DNA of 29,556 nucleotides. Source: Clostridiales bacterium. GTDB lineage: Bacteria > Bacillota > Clostridia > Lachnospirales > WRAX01. Shown piece by piece: positions 16,103-24,559 of this stretch. Positions within the stretch are counted from its first letter, which is position 1. Every line of letters starts with the position of its first letter. The DNA lies in the NCBI GenBank assembly GCA_031277155.1, contig JAITMW010000089.1, positions 1-29,556 of the forward strand, written 5' to 3'. The position numbers and the translations under genes are program-made. The notes below the pieces were generated by a model. It saw only the letters and a list, made by a program, of their open reading frames with translations, was not told the DNA's origin and searched no databases.

Positions 16103-16509
16103 TATTGCAACCTTTTGCGCGGCACAGCCTTGGTCTTGAGCTTTGCTTTTACCTTCGGCGGTTTGTCAAAATGCACGCCGACCACATTTACATTTACTTC
16201 TTTCACAGTCATGCCGACCATGGTCTCCAGGGCGATTTTCACGCGCTTTTGCACTTCTTCGGACACAACATGGATTTTATGCCCAAATTTTACAATAATT
16301 GCTATGTTCACGCTGACCACTTCTTCATGCAGCACAATCTTCACACCGCGCGAAAAATTGCGCTTGGCAAAGCGGCCCGAAGCATCCGAAACAGAATGGC
16401 TGGTGGCCACGCCCTCAACTTCCAGCGCCGCCGTGCCTGACACAATGGCCAGCACTTCGTTTGCAATCAGAATTTGGCCGCTTTGGGCCTCTACAGAAAT
16501 CTCATGCAT
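16102..16509 (-). CDS. yqhY: Asp23/Gls24 family envelope stress protein, YqhY type
   Basis: A 135-aa Asp23 domain protein with the SGQILIANEVLAIVSGTAA start and the repeated beta-strand pattern with KIHVVSEEVQKRVK and TVKEVNVNVVGV. Position directly before nusB matches B. subtilis yqhY, which is linked to acetyl-CoA carboxylase control; accB/accC are not present here. The ATG at 16509 has AGGAGG 6 nt upstream; longer readings to 16686 run into the promoter region. The C-terminus is Lys/Arg-rich. It is the first gene of the long leftward operon. Confidence 0.9.
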   Translation of the reverse strand: MHEISVEAQSGQILIANEVLAIVSGTAALEVEGVATSHSVSDASGRFAKRNFSRGVKIVLHEEVVSVNIAIIVKFGHKIHVVSEEVQKRVKIALETMVGMTVKEVNVNVVGVHFDKPPKVKAKLKTKAVPRKRLQ

Positions 16510-16578
16510 ATTTTTCCTCCTATGGTTTAATTTTCCAAAATCATGCGAATAATTTATATTATGTTTCATGTCCATTTC

Positions 16579-16606
16579 ATTATAGCAGAAATTGCAAGAA
16601 GTGCAA
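16579..16606 (-). promoter_or_regulatory. Promoter of the yqhY-spoIVB operon
   Basis: On the minus strand, TATAAT (16584 to 16579) is preceded 16 bp upstream by TTGCAC (16606 to 16601). The -10 is perfect and the -35 partial. It lies 70 nt before the yqhY start and back to back with the dacF promoter. Confidence 0.6.
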
Positions 16607-16627
16607 GCAAAAGCTGTCGAAAAACTA

Positions 16628-16656
16628 TTGACGTTTTGGGCAGGCGGCACTATAAT
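16628..16656 (+). promoter_or_regulatory. dacF promoter
   Basis: TTGACG (16628-16633) and TATAAT (16651-16656) are separated by 17 bp, close to the sigma-A consensus. It lies 31 nt upstream of the TTG start and indicates vegetative expression, unlike the forespore sigma-F control of B. subtilis dacF. Confidence 0.8.
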
Positions 16657-16687
16657 AAGAATTACGATAGCTGAAAGGAGAACCAAA

Positions 16688-18148
16688 TTGTATAAATTAC
16701 GAAAGATGCTGATATTTGGGCTTGCGGCGCTTGTTTTTCCGCAAGCCGCTTATGGTGCCCAAATCGAGCCTCAAGATACCCCTTTGCCGAGGGTGGTCAT
16801 TGGCGATGCCACAATTCCACTGGATTCTGAATTTTCGATACTTATAGATGCAAATACGGGTCATATAATACATGGTGTTAATATACACGAGAGGGCATAT
16901 CCCGCCAGCATGAAAAAGGTGATGACGGCGCTTTTGCTTTTAGAGAGCGGCCTTGACATGTCGACGCCCGTAATACACAGCCATGATGCCATTGCCACCG
17001 TAATGCCCTGGCACAGCGGCCTTGCCGAGCCTGAAGAATCCCTGACACTGTATGAGGCATTGCATGCCATAATGCTAGCCAGCGCGAATGATACAAGCAA
17101 TGCCATTGCGGAATTTATGGGCGGCAACGCGGACAATTTCGCGCGCATGATGACCCAGCGCGCGCATCAGCTGGGCGCCGTCAATACAAATTTTACCAAT
17201 GCCCACGGATTGTGGGAAGAAGGGCATTTTACAACGGCCTATGATACCGCGCTGATATTGCGCGAGGCCCTTAGCCACGAAAAATTTCGCCGTGTGATTG
17301 CTACACAGCGTTTCGTGATTCCGCCGTGTGCAAATTATGAAGAATATCGCATAATTTATAATACAAACAGAATGATTTTTCCAACCAGCCAATATTTCAG
17401 CCCCGATATTACGGGAGGCAAAACCGGTTTTACAAATAATTCCAGACACACTTTGGCTTCGCATGGCCAAAGGGGCGATTTGCAGCTGATTTCCGTCATA
17501 ATGTCCGCCGAGCAGCGGGATATGATGTATACGGACACGCAAATGCTGATGGACTATGGCTTTGCGCAATTTGCGCCGCACACGGCCTTTGCGGCGCGGG
17601 ATTTTGAGCATACCTTAGACCTTGTCCAGCGCAGCGGCGAGGGCGTGCTGGTAATTGGCGAAATTGACGTGTTTGCCGAGGGCGACGTGGTGCTGTCGCT
17701 TCCGCTGGGATTTGAAACTGACAGTATCACAACGCAGATTCACCTGCCTGACAGGATAGTGGCCCCCATCGCCGAAAACTTTGTCGTGGGGCGGGTTTCA
17801 CTTGAACATAACGGCAGCGTCCTGGCCGAAACCCTGCTGTTTTCGGCCCAAGCCGGATATCAGCTTAGCCCGCGGGATTTGGCGGCCCTTTTCCCGGGCG
17901 GCGGTGCCGCGGATTATGGCTATTATGGCGCGGGCGGCGGCCTTTTTGCGCAAGGCGGCATCTTCCTCAACGCCGCCCTAATCACCGTGGGCACACTTGT
18001 TTTCGCCTTTGTGGTGCATAGATATCTGCAATTTACGCGCAGGGCGCGCCGCAGAAGGTCCCTGGGCAAATATCGCGGATATCGCGGATACAGCGGGCCA
18101 TACAGGCCCTCCGCTCGGGATCTTAAATTCAAATACCGTTATAAGTAA
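16688..18148 (+). CDS. dacF: D-alanyl-D-alanine carboxypeptidase (DacF/PBP5 class)
   Basis: A low-molecular-weight penicillin-binding protein (peptidase family S11) that trims the terminal D-Ala of peptidoglycan stems. A signal peptide (residues 1 to about 23, ending AAYG-AQ) precedes the catalytic domain with SxxK at S74-K77 (PASMKK), SxN at 132-134 and KTG at 245-247. A C-terminal PBP5-like domain follows. Near the end (about 440-460) is a membrane helix, then a basic tail, so it is anchored by a transmembrane helix rather than the usual amphipathic helix. The TTG start is chosen because AAAGGAG lies 7 nt upstream; ATG 16706 would shorten the signal peptide. It has its own promoter and its 3' end overlaps ribF. 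Confidence 0.94.
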   Translation: MYKLRKMLIFGLAALVFPQAAYGAQIEPQDTPLPRVVIGDATIPLDSEFSILIDANTGHIIHGVNIHERAYPASMKKVMTALLLLESGLDMSTPVIHSHDAIATVMPWHSGLAEPEESLTLYEALHAIMLASANDTSNAIAEFMGGNADNFARMMTQRAHQLGAVNTNFTNAHGLWEEGHFTTAYDTALILREALSHEKFRRVIATQRFVIPPCANYEEYRIIYNTNRMIFPTSQYFSPDITGGKTGFTNNSRHTLASHGQRGDLQLISVIMSAEQRDMMYTDTQMLMDYGFAQFAPHTAFAARDFEHTLDLVQRSGEGVLVIGEIDVFAEGDVVLSLPLGFETDSITTQIHLPDRIVAPIAENFVVGRVSLEHNGSVLAETLLFSAQAGYQLSPRDLAALFPGGGAADYGYYGAGGGLFAQGGIFLNAALITVGTLVFAFVVHRYLQFTRRARRRRSLGKYRGYRGYSGPYRPSARDLKFKYRYK

Positions 18149-19032
18149 CGCAGAGTTAATCTGGCGGCGGCATCTTTTTCTAATTGCCTCGACAATTCTT
18201 CATAGGACGCAAAGCCGCGCATGTCGCGCATCCAGCGCAAAAAGTCTATGCGGATGGTGCGGCCGTAAAGGTCGCCGCGAAAATCCAGTAAATGGGTTTC
18301 GCTGATGCCTTCATTGACATTTGTAATGGAATTATACCCAATATTTTCCATGAAAGTCGTCGTGTGATAGACGCCGACAGGCGGCAAAAGCTTGCTTTCG
18401 GGCGGAATGATATTTGCGGTGGGAAAGCCCATTTCCCGCCCTTTTTTCTTGCCGTGAACAACATCGCCCATCAGGAAAAAATCGCGGCCGCAGGCCTGCC
18501 TTACGCCGCGAAAATCCTTGTCGGCAATAAGACGGCGGATGCCTTCGGCGCTTACTTGCACGGAATCGTCGGTCACAAGGGGAAGGGTGTGCATATACAG
18601 GCCCAAATCGGCCCCAAGCCCCTTGGCCAGCGCAACATCACCCAGGCCGCCCCTGCCGAATCGGAAATTTTCGCCGATAATCAGCGCCCTGCCGCGCAAT
18701 TGTTGAAAAACTATATTTTGGATGAAATATTCAGGACCAATTTGTGCAAATTGATGAGTGAAAGGATATTCGATATAATAGTCCAATTTCAATTGGCTAA
18801 GAAGATGAAATTTCTCGTGGGGAGAAAGGATAAGGGGGACATCTTTGCCCGACAGCACAGCGGCGGGATGCGGCGCGAAGGATAACAAAGCGGAGGCAAA
18901 ACCCTGCACAGCGGCGACTTCCTTCAGCTTGGCAATCAAGGCTATATGCCCCTTGTGCAAACCGTCAAATTTACCAATTGTTATGGCTAAATCGTGGTCA
19001 ATTTCTATATTTTCGCCATGAATGTATTTCAT
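18139..19032 (-). CDS. ribF: Bifunctional riboflavin kinase / FAD synthetase
   Basis: Converts riboflavin to FMN and then FAD. The N-terminal nucleotidyltransferase domain carries the GLHKGH motif (24-29) and ENFRFGRGG. The C-terminal riboflavin kinase domain has GREMGFPTAN and the following VGVYHT and SITNV elements, with NVNEG where many homologues have NxG. Length 297 aa. AGGAG lies 4 nt before the ATG. It is the last gene of the nusA operon, 7 nt after truB, and its last codons overlap dacF by 10 bp. Confidence 0.95.
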   Translation of the reverse strand: MKYIHGENIEIDHDLAITIGKFDGLHKGHIALIAKLKEVAAVQGFASALLSFAPHPAAVLSGKDVPLILSPHEKFHLLSQLKLDYYIEYPFTHQFAQIGPEYFIQNIVFQQLRGRALIIGENFRFGRGGLGDVALAKGLGADLGLYMHTLPLVTDDSVQVSAEGIRRLIADKDFRGVRQACGRDFFLMGDVVHGKKKGREMGFPTANIIPPESKLLPPVGVYHTTTFMENIGYNSITNVNEGISETHLLDFRGDLYGRTIRIDFLRWMRDMRGFASYEELSRQLEKDAAARLTLRYL

Positions 19033-19039
19033 ATATCTC

Positions 19040-19930
19040 CTAATTAAGCATCACCTTGGGCTTGATATGGCCGGCGTCCGACAGGGCGAAAATGCCCGCC
19101 AAACCGCCCGCCGCGTCATAGGCGAGGTATTCTGCGCCCTGCGACAGCGCAATTTCGGCGCGCACAAAATCCAGCGGGATTTTGTTGCCGTTTTTCAGCC
19201 ACTTATCGGCTTCGGCAGAAATTGAAATTTTTGGGAAATGCTCCAAAGCGGTCTCTATGGGAATGAGGACCCTCTCGATTTCGTCGCGGGCGACAATCTC
19301 GCGAAAATCCGCCAATTTCACGGCATTTTCGATATTGAAGCCGCCGCTTTTTGTGCGCAGCAAATCGCCCATATGCGCCGCCACGCCCAGTGCCGCGCCG
19401 ATATCGGCGCAAAGGGCGCGAATATATGTGCCTTTCGAGCATCCCACGCGGATTTTAAAAGACCCGGGCAAATTTGCCTCAAGCACCTCAATATCACGGA
19501 TTGTGACCCGGCGGGGTTTGCGCTCCACAGTGGCGCCCTGCCTTGCATATTCATACAGTTTTTTGCCGCCTATTTTGACAGCGGAATACATCGGGGGCAT
19601 TTGTGTGATTTCACCAATAAAGCCGCGTACAGCATCATGAATATCCGACAAACTGCCTAAAAATGGCTTGCGCTCCAAAATTTCTCCCGAGGCGTCCTGT
19701 GTATCAGTAGAAGCCCCCAAAATCACATCCGCTATGTATTCCTTATCATCCGCCATGATATAATCCGCAATCTTTGTGGCGCGCCCGATGCACACCGGCA
19801 AAACGCCCTCGGCATCGGGGTCCAGCGTGCCCGTATGCCCGGCCTTGCATTTTGTCAGCCCCCTGACAATATTTACAACATCATGCGATGTAAATCCCTT
19901 TTCTTTGTAGATATTGACTGCGCCCTTCAT
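19040..19930 (-). CDS. truB: tRNA pseudouridine(55) synthase
   Basis: Forms pseudouridine 55 in the T-loop of tRNAs. The catalytic motif is GHTGTLDPDAEGVLPV with Asp37. The KEYIADVILG and MPPMYSAVKIGGKKLYEYAR blocks and the C-terminal CSKGTYIRALCADIG are present. Length 296 aa. Its ATG overlaps the nrnA stop (ATGA) and has only a weak GGA site, so it probably depends on translational coupling. Confidence 0.96.
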   Translation of the reverse strand: MKGAVNIYKEKGFTSHDVVNIVRGLTKCKAGHTGTLDPDAEGVLPVCIGRATKIADYIMADDKEYIADVILGASTDTQDASGEILERKPFLGSLSDIHDAVRGFIGEITQMPPMYSAVKIGGKKLYEYARQGATVERKPRRVTIRDIEVLEANLPGSFKIRVGCSKGTYIRALCADIGAALGVAAHMGDLLRTKSGGFNIENAVKLADFREIVARDEIERVLIPIETALEHFPKISISAEADKWLKNGNKIPLDFVRAEIALSQGAEYLAYDAAGGLAGIFALSDAGHIKPKVMLN

Positions 19931-20889
19931 TTGTTGTCCAAAGCCGCCTTTAAGGCATCCAGCACCAGCGCGACGCCTTCATCCAGCCCGGATGTAAAAT
20001 TGCCCGCCGCCGCAAATTTATGGCCGCCTCCGCCGAAATGCTCGGCCAACAGCCGCACATCCAGATTGGCAGAGCGGAAGGACACCTTCATTTTGCCCTC
20101 CAGCCGCTCCGTAAAGAAAGCCGAAACGACAGCGTCCTCGGTGTTCAGCATATATTCCGCAATGCCGTCCAAATCGGAATAGGTTGCGTGGACAGCCCTC
20201 AGGTCGCTCTGGGTCAGCACCGTATAGACAATGGGATAACCTTCCACAAATTTCATTTTTTGGATGGCCTTGGCAAATATTTGCGCCTCGATGTGAGAAT
20301 GAGAATATATGGCCCTGCGTTGTATGTCCGAAAAATCAATGCCCGTGCGCATCAGCAGCGCCGCAATCTCCATTGTTTCGGCCGTTGTGGACAGATGGCG
20401 AAAGCCGCCCGTGTCCGTCACAATTCCCATATACAGGGCTTCCGCGATGCTCTTGTTGATGGGCACATGCATGTTGATAATTGTGAAAACCACTTCGCTG
20501 GTGGCTGACGCATTTGTGTCAACGTAATTCAGGCGCGCAAAATTGGTGTTGTTTATGTGATGGTCGATATTTATGGTGATGGGTGCACGGTTAAACAGCT
20601 CTTCCGCCTCGCCCACGCGGATTTTGTCGCCGCAGTCCACCGCAATGAAGACATCACAGGTCAGGTCCTCAATTTTGCCTTGATAAATAAACTCGCGCCC
20701 CTCAAGAAAGTCAAATCTGGCGGCATATTTGTCCAATATCACCACGGGATTTTTGCCCGCACGATGCAGCGCCAGCGCCAGCGCCAGCGAAGAGCCTATG
20801 GCATCGCCGTCCGGCGTGGGGTGGCTTGCAACAACGATATTATCACCGTTTTTGGTCATGTTGTTCCAGGCTTCAAATCTTGAAAACAT
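19927..20889 (-). CDS. nrnA: DHH-family oligoribonuclease / pAp phosphatase (NrnA)
   Basis: Degrades nanoRNA and 3',5'-pAp. The N-terminal DHH domain has ASHPTPDGDAIGSSLAL (His23, Asp27, Asp29), IAVDCGD, the namesake NIDHHINN and DTGGFRH, giving the full set of metal ligands. The C-terminal DHHA1 domain ends with GGGGHKFAAAG. Length 320 aa. GAGGAGG lies 6 nt before the ATG. The position between rbfA and truB is conserved in Firmicutes. Confidence 0.94.
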   Translation of the reverse strand: MFSRFEAWNNMTKNGDNIVVASHPTPDGDAIGSSLALALALHRAGKNPVVILDKYAARFDFLEGREFIYQGKIEDLTCDVFIAVDCGDKIRVGEAEELFNRAPITINIDHHINNTNFARLNYVDTNASATSEVVFTIINMHVPINKSIAEALYMGIVTDTGGFRHLSTTAETMEIAALLMRTGIDFSDIQRRAIYSHSHIEAQIFAKAIQKMKFVEGYPIVYTVLTQSDLRAVHATYSDLDGIAEYMLNTEDAVVSAFFTERLEGKMKVSFRSANLDVRLLAEHFGGGGHKFAAAGNFTSGLDEGVALVLDALKAALDNK

Positions 20890-20922
20890 GATTTACCTCC
20901 TCGTAGTCCCTCATTTCCATAT

Positions 20923-21270
20923 CTATTCTCCTTTCGTCACATCATCCAGCATCTTGTTGATTTTAAAGCTGTAGTCCAAAGAATCATCCAAAATGAATTT
21001 AAAATCCGGCGTTTGGCGCAGCTGCAACGCATGGGCCACCTGGCTTTTGATATGGCCTTTGGCGCTGTTTATGGCTTCCATGCAGCTTCCGCGTGCCGCG
21101 CCGTCGCCCATCACGCTGATATACGCCTTGCAATGCTTTAAATCCGCAGAGGTGTCCACGCGCACAACAGAAGCCATGGACACCATCCGCGGGTCTTTTA
21201 AGCCGCTGCGCAAAATCTCGCTCAGCTCTTTTTTAATTTCGTCATTGATTCTTATCATGCGATTTCTCAT
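20923..21270 (-). CDS. rbfA: 30S ribosome-binding factor A
   Basis: A 115-aa KH-like protein that matures the 16S 5' end and assists cold adaptation. The N-terminal INDEIKKELSEILRSGLKDPR and the C-terminal RQTPDFKFILDDSLDYSFKI blocks are diagnostic. The ATG overlaps the infB stop (ATGA), with GGAGG 10 nt upstream inside infB. Confidence 0.95.
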   Translation of the reverse strand: MRNRMIRINDEIKKELSEILRSGLKDPRMVSMASVVRVDTSADLKHCKAYISVMGDGAARGSCMEAINSAKGHIKSQVAHALQLRQTPDFKFILDDSLDYSFKINKMLDDVTKGE

Positions 21271-24215
21271 CTTTTGATTTCCTCCATCACAAAGGCCTCG
21301 ATAACGTCGCCTTCCTTGATGTCATTAAATTTTGTCAGCACCAGCCCACATTCATAATTCGTCAGCACCTCGCGCACATCGTCCTTAAAGCGGCGCAAGG
21401 TGTCCAGGGTGCCTTCGTACACCACGATATTGTCGCGCAGCACGCGCACGGACGCATTGCGGGTGATTTTGCCGTCGGTGACATAGGAGCCGCCAATGGT
21501 GCCAACCCCCGACGCTTTGAAAATCTGGCGAATGGTTGCGTGGCCGATGACCTTTTCCTCGAAGATGGGGTCCAGCATACCAACCATGGCCGCCTGTATA
21601 TCGTCAATGGCATTGTAAATTATGCGATACAGGCGAATGTCCACCTGCTGCTCTTCCGCCACGGTTTTGGCGGATGGCTCGGGACGCACATTAAAGCCAA
21701 TGATAATAGCGTTGGAGGCCGAAGCCAGCATAACATCGCTCTCTGTGACGGCGCCAACGCCGCCCAAAATTGTGCGTATGCGCACTTCCTCGTTGGACAG
21801 CTTCTCCAAAGAGGCTTTCACTGCCTCTACAGAGCCGCCCACGTCGGCCTTGATGATGATGTTAAGCTCTTTCACCTTGCCCGCCTGAATTTGCTGGAAC
21901 AAATCATCCAACGAGACCTTTTGCGGCGTCTCGTCAATCAGCTTCACGCGGTTTTTGGCGATGATGGTTTCGGCCACATACCGCGCCTCATTGGCACTTT
22001 GCGCGATATGGAATAAATCCCCGGCATCCGGCACGGAATGCAGGCCCAAAATCTCCACCGGTATGGACGGCGACGCCTCCAGCACCTTTTGCCCCTTGTC
22101 ATTTATCATGGCGCGTATGCGCCCATGGGCCGTGCCCGCCACAATATGGTCCCCAACGCGCAATGTGCCGGCTTTTACAAGCACGGTGGCCACAGGGCCG
22201 CGGCCCTTGTCCAATTGCGATTCGATAACGGTTCCCCGGGCCTTTTTGTTGGGATTGGCCCTATATTCCTTCATGTCTGCAACCAACAGTATCATTTCCA
22301 GCAGATTGTCAATGCCCTCCTTCGTATGGGCAGAAACCCGCGCGCATATAACATCCCCGCCATATGCCTCGGCCACAAGGGCGTGTTCTGTCAATTCCTG
22401 CATAACCCGGTCAGGGTTTGCGTTGGCCTTGTCAATTTTGTTGATGGCCACAATAATTTCAACGCCGGCGGCCTTTGCGTGGCTTATAGCCTCCACGGTT
22501 TGCGGCATCACGCCGTCGTCCGCCGCAACCACCAGCACCGCGATATCCGTCACCTGGGCGCCGCGCATACGCATGGCCGTAAAGGCTTCGTGGCCCGGCG
22601 TGTCCAAAAATGTGATTGGGCGGTCATTGATACTGACGGTATATGCGCCAATATGCTGGGTAATGCCGCCGGCCTCACCAACCACCACGTCGGTTTCTCG
22701 GATAGAATCCAGCAGGGATGTTTTGCCGTGGTCAACATGGCCCATAACCACCACAACAGGCGGGCGGCTAATCAACACATCCTCGCCCTCTTCGTCTTCG
22801 GCGAAAACTTCTTCAAGAATGTCAATCTCTATCTTTTCCTCAACCAGGATATTGTATTCTATGGCGATTTCCATGGCCTTTTCATATGAAATCTCCTGGT
22901 TTATGGCAATCATTTCGCCTTTTTTGATAAGGTCCTTAACAAGCTCGGTGCCCTGCTTGTTCATCAATTCCGCCAATTCTTTCAAAGTCAGCGAGGCGGG
23001 AACCTGTATAACCCGCGGCTCTTCCGGCCTTGCCGCAGCCTTGGGCACATTTTGGCGCGAAACCATTTTCTCCCTGCTGTCGTCCGATATGCGGTCTTTA
23101 CGTCTGTCCTTTTTGCTGGATGCTTCCAATTTTTGACGGCGTCCGTGTTTGTCGGGGGCTTGCTGTTTTTGGTCGCCGGGTTTGCCGCCCTTGACAAAAG
23201 CAGCGCCACCGCCACCCGGACGGCCACCACCCGGACGACCGGCACCACCGCCCGAAAAGCCCGGACGATACGGCGGCTTGTCGCCTCCGCGAAATGGCGG
23301 CCTGTCGCCTCCGCCGGGGCGGCCCTGCCCTTGATATCCCCCTTGGCCCTGGGGCCGTCTGTCGCCGCCATGTCCGCCGCTTGGCGCACCGGACGCCGGC
23401 CTTGGCCTGTCGCCGCGATAAGGCGGTCTGTCTCCCTCCTGACGCGGCCTGTCCCCGCGATAAGGCGGCCTGTCTCCGCGGGGCAGCGGTTTGCCGTCAG
23501 CCCCAAGGCGCGGCGGCCTGTCGGGCCTTTCTCCGCGGGGCAGCGGCTTGCCATCGGCTCCAAGGCGCGGCGGCCTGTCGGGCCTGCCCGGTCTGTCAGG
23601 TCGCGGAATCGGCTTTCCATCGGCATCAAGCCTTGGCGGCCGGGGCAGTGGTTTGCCATCAGGCCCAAGGGGCCTCTCCCGCCGGGGTAAAGGCTTGCCA
23701 TCAGGCCCAAGGGGCCTCTCCCGCCGCGGCAAAGGCTTTCCATCAGCATCAAGCCTGGGAGGCCGGGGCAGTGGTTTGCCATCAGGCCCAAGGGGCCGCT
23801 TTTTACGCGGAATAACATTGCCGTCCGCGTCATATCGCACAGGCCGCGGAAGCGGCTTGCCATCAGGCCCAAGGGGCCTTTCCCGCCGGGGCAATGGATT
23901 GCCGTCCGCATCAAGCCTTGGCGGCCTTTCCCTTCTTGCCTCTGGTCTTGCCTCGGCTTTTACTTCAGGCTTTGCCTCTGCTTTCGCCTCGGGCTTTGCC
24001 TCGGCTTTTGCCTCGGGCTTTACTTCGGGCTTTACTTCGGGCTTTTTGGGCTCCTTCTCTCCTTTGAAATGCTTTCTCACTTTTTCCGCATCTGCTTCAT
24101 CAAGTGCGGCAAAATGGGTCTTTGCTTCTATTCCGATTTGCGGCAGAAATTTCAGAATCTCTGACGAGATAACCCCCATTTCCTTCGCCCATTCATGAAT
24201 TCTTTTTTTGGCCAT
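21267..24215 (-). CDS. infB: Translation initiation factor IF-2 with a repeat-rich N-terminus
   Basis: A 982-aa GTPase that delivers fMet-tRNA to the 30S subunit, longer than the roughly 700-850 aa usual in Firmicutes. An IF2_N domain (1-50, MAKKRIHEWAKEMG) is followed by a Lys/Glu/Ala/Pro stretch (52-95), ten DG-x-P-x-PR type repeats (100-250), a Gly/Arg/Asp-rich region (250-345) and a basic segment. A second IF2_N domain is at about 403-460. The G domain shows GHVDHGKT (492-499), GGITQHIG, DTPGHEAF, NKID and a G5 loop reading SAH rather than SAK. Domains II, III and IV with the C-terminal fMet-binding barrel follow. AAAGGTGG precedes the ATG. The extra length lies in the N-terminal linker. 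Confidence 0.97.
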   Translation of the reverse strand: MAKKRIHEWAKEMGVISSEILKFLPQIGIEAKTHFAALDEADAEKVRKHFKGEKEPKKPEVKPEVKPEAKAEAKPEAKAEAKPEVKAEARPEARRERPPRLDADGNPLPRRERPLGPDGKPLPRPVRYDADGNVIPRKKRPLGPDGKPLPRPPRLDADGKPLPRRERPLGPDGKPLPRRERPLGPDGKPLPRPPRLDADGKPIPRPDRPGRPDRPPRLGADGKPLPRGERPDRPPRLGADGKPLPRGDRPPYRGDRPRQEGDRPPYRGDRPRPASGAPSGGHGGDRRPQGQGGYQGQGRPGGGDRPPFRGGDKPPYRPGFSGGGAGRPGGGRPGGGGAAFVKGGKPGDQKQQAPDKHGRRQKLEASSKKDRRKDRISDDSREKMVSRQNVPKAAARPEEPRVIQVPASLTLKELAELMNKQGTELVKDLIKKGEMIAINQEISYEKAMEIAIEYNILVEEKIEIDILEEVFAEDEEGEDVLISRPPVVVVMGHVDHGKTSLLDSIRETDVVVGEAGGITQHIGAYTVSINDRPITFLDTPGHEAFTAMRMRGAQVTDIAVLVVAADDGVMPQTVEAISHAKAAGVEIIVAINKIDKANANPDRVMQELTEHALVAEAYGGDVICARVSAHTKEGIDNLLEMILLVADMKEYRANPNKKARGTVIESQLDKGRGPVATVLVKAGTLRVGDHIVAGTAHGRIRAMINDKGQKVLEASPSIPVEILGLHSVPDAGDLFHIAQSANEARYVAETIIAKNRVKLIDETPQKVSLDDLFQQIQAGKVKELNIIIKADVGGSVEAVKASLEKLSNEEVRIRTILGGVGAVTESDVMLASASNAIIIGFNVRPEPSAKTVAEEQQVDIRLYRIIYNAIDDIQAAMVGMLDPIFEEKVIGHATIRQIFKASGVGTIGGSYVTDGKITRNASVRVLRDNIVVYEGTLDTLRRFKDDVREVLTNYECGLVLTKFNDIKEGDVIEAFVMEEIKR
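23466..23918 (-). repeat. Ten tandem PR-rich coding repeats in infB
   Basis: Codons 100-250 of infB contain ten units built on DADGKPLPR or GPDGKPLPR, most joined by RRERPL or RPPRL, with typical periods of 13-14 codons (39-42 bp). Several neighbouring units are almost identical at DNA level, for example around 23650-23800. This suggests growth by slippage or unequal exchange. Confidence 0.9.
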
Positions 24216-24229
24216 GTAACCACCTTTCC

Positions 24230-24559
24230 TTATAGAGGCATGGTCTCCTCTATAATTTCAATTATTTTTGTTGCAAAGCTTTGGTCCGTGACTACAAAGG
24301 TGGCACAGCCCGCCAGGCCTATGTGTCGATTTATCTCCTCCTTTGTGAACATGCTATATATCGGCGCCTTGTAAAAGTTGGCCTTGTCGCCGAATTTCTT
24401 TCGGGTATTGGCCGAGGCATCCCGCGACACATGCACAAGATATGCCGTGCCGGCCCGCATGGCCTTTTGACAGCCTTCCGCACCCGCCGTCAATTTTCCG
24501 GCCTTTCGCGCCAGCGCAAACATGGACAAAAGCCGCTTTTTGAAGATTGCATTATCCAT
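24230..24559 (-). CDS. ylxQ: L7Ae/YlxQ family ribosomal-type RNA-binding protein
   Basis: About 109 aa of the L7Ae/L30e/S12e/Gadd45 fold, with LLSMFALARKAGKLTAGAEG, YLVHVSRDAS and the later IYSMFTKEEINRHIG. Such proteins bind kink-turn RNA; the exact role of YlxQ is unknown. The ATG at 24559 is in family register, though GGAGG is 12 nt away; a TTG at 24565 has the same GGAGG at a better 6 nt and would add two residues. The start lies inside the end of ylxR. It is placed between ylxR and infB, as in B. subtilis. Confidence 0.92.
   Translation of the reverse strand: MDNAIFKKRLLSMFALARKAGKLTAGAEGCQKAMRAGTAYLVHVSRDASANTRKKFGDKANFYKAPIYSMFTKEEINRHIGLAGCATFVVTDQSFATKIIEIIEETMPL

Noticed and set aside
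23466..23918. CRISPR-like regular repeats
   Set aside because: The units are coding, in frame with infB, of 39-42 bp without unique spacers, and no cas genes are near.
21955..24198. Long open frames on both strands within infB (up to 393 codons)
   Set aside because: They are shadows of the infB coding sequence and its GC-rich repeats; the translations are low-complexity with no family features.
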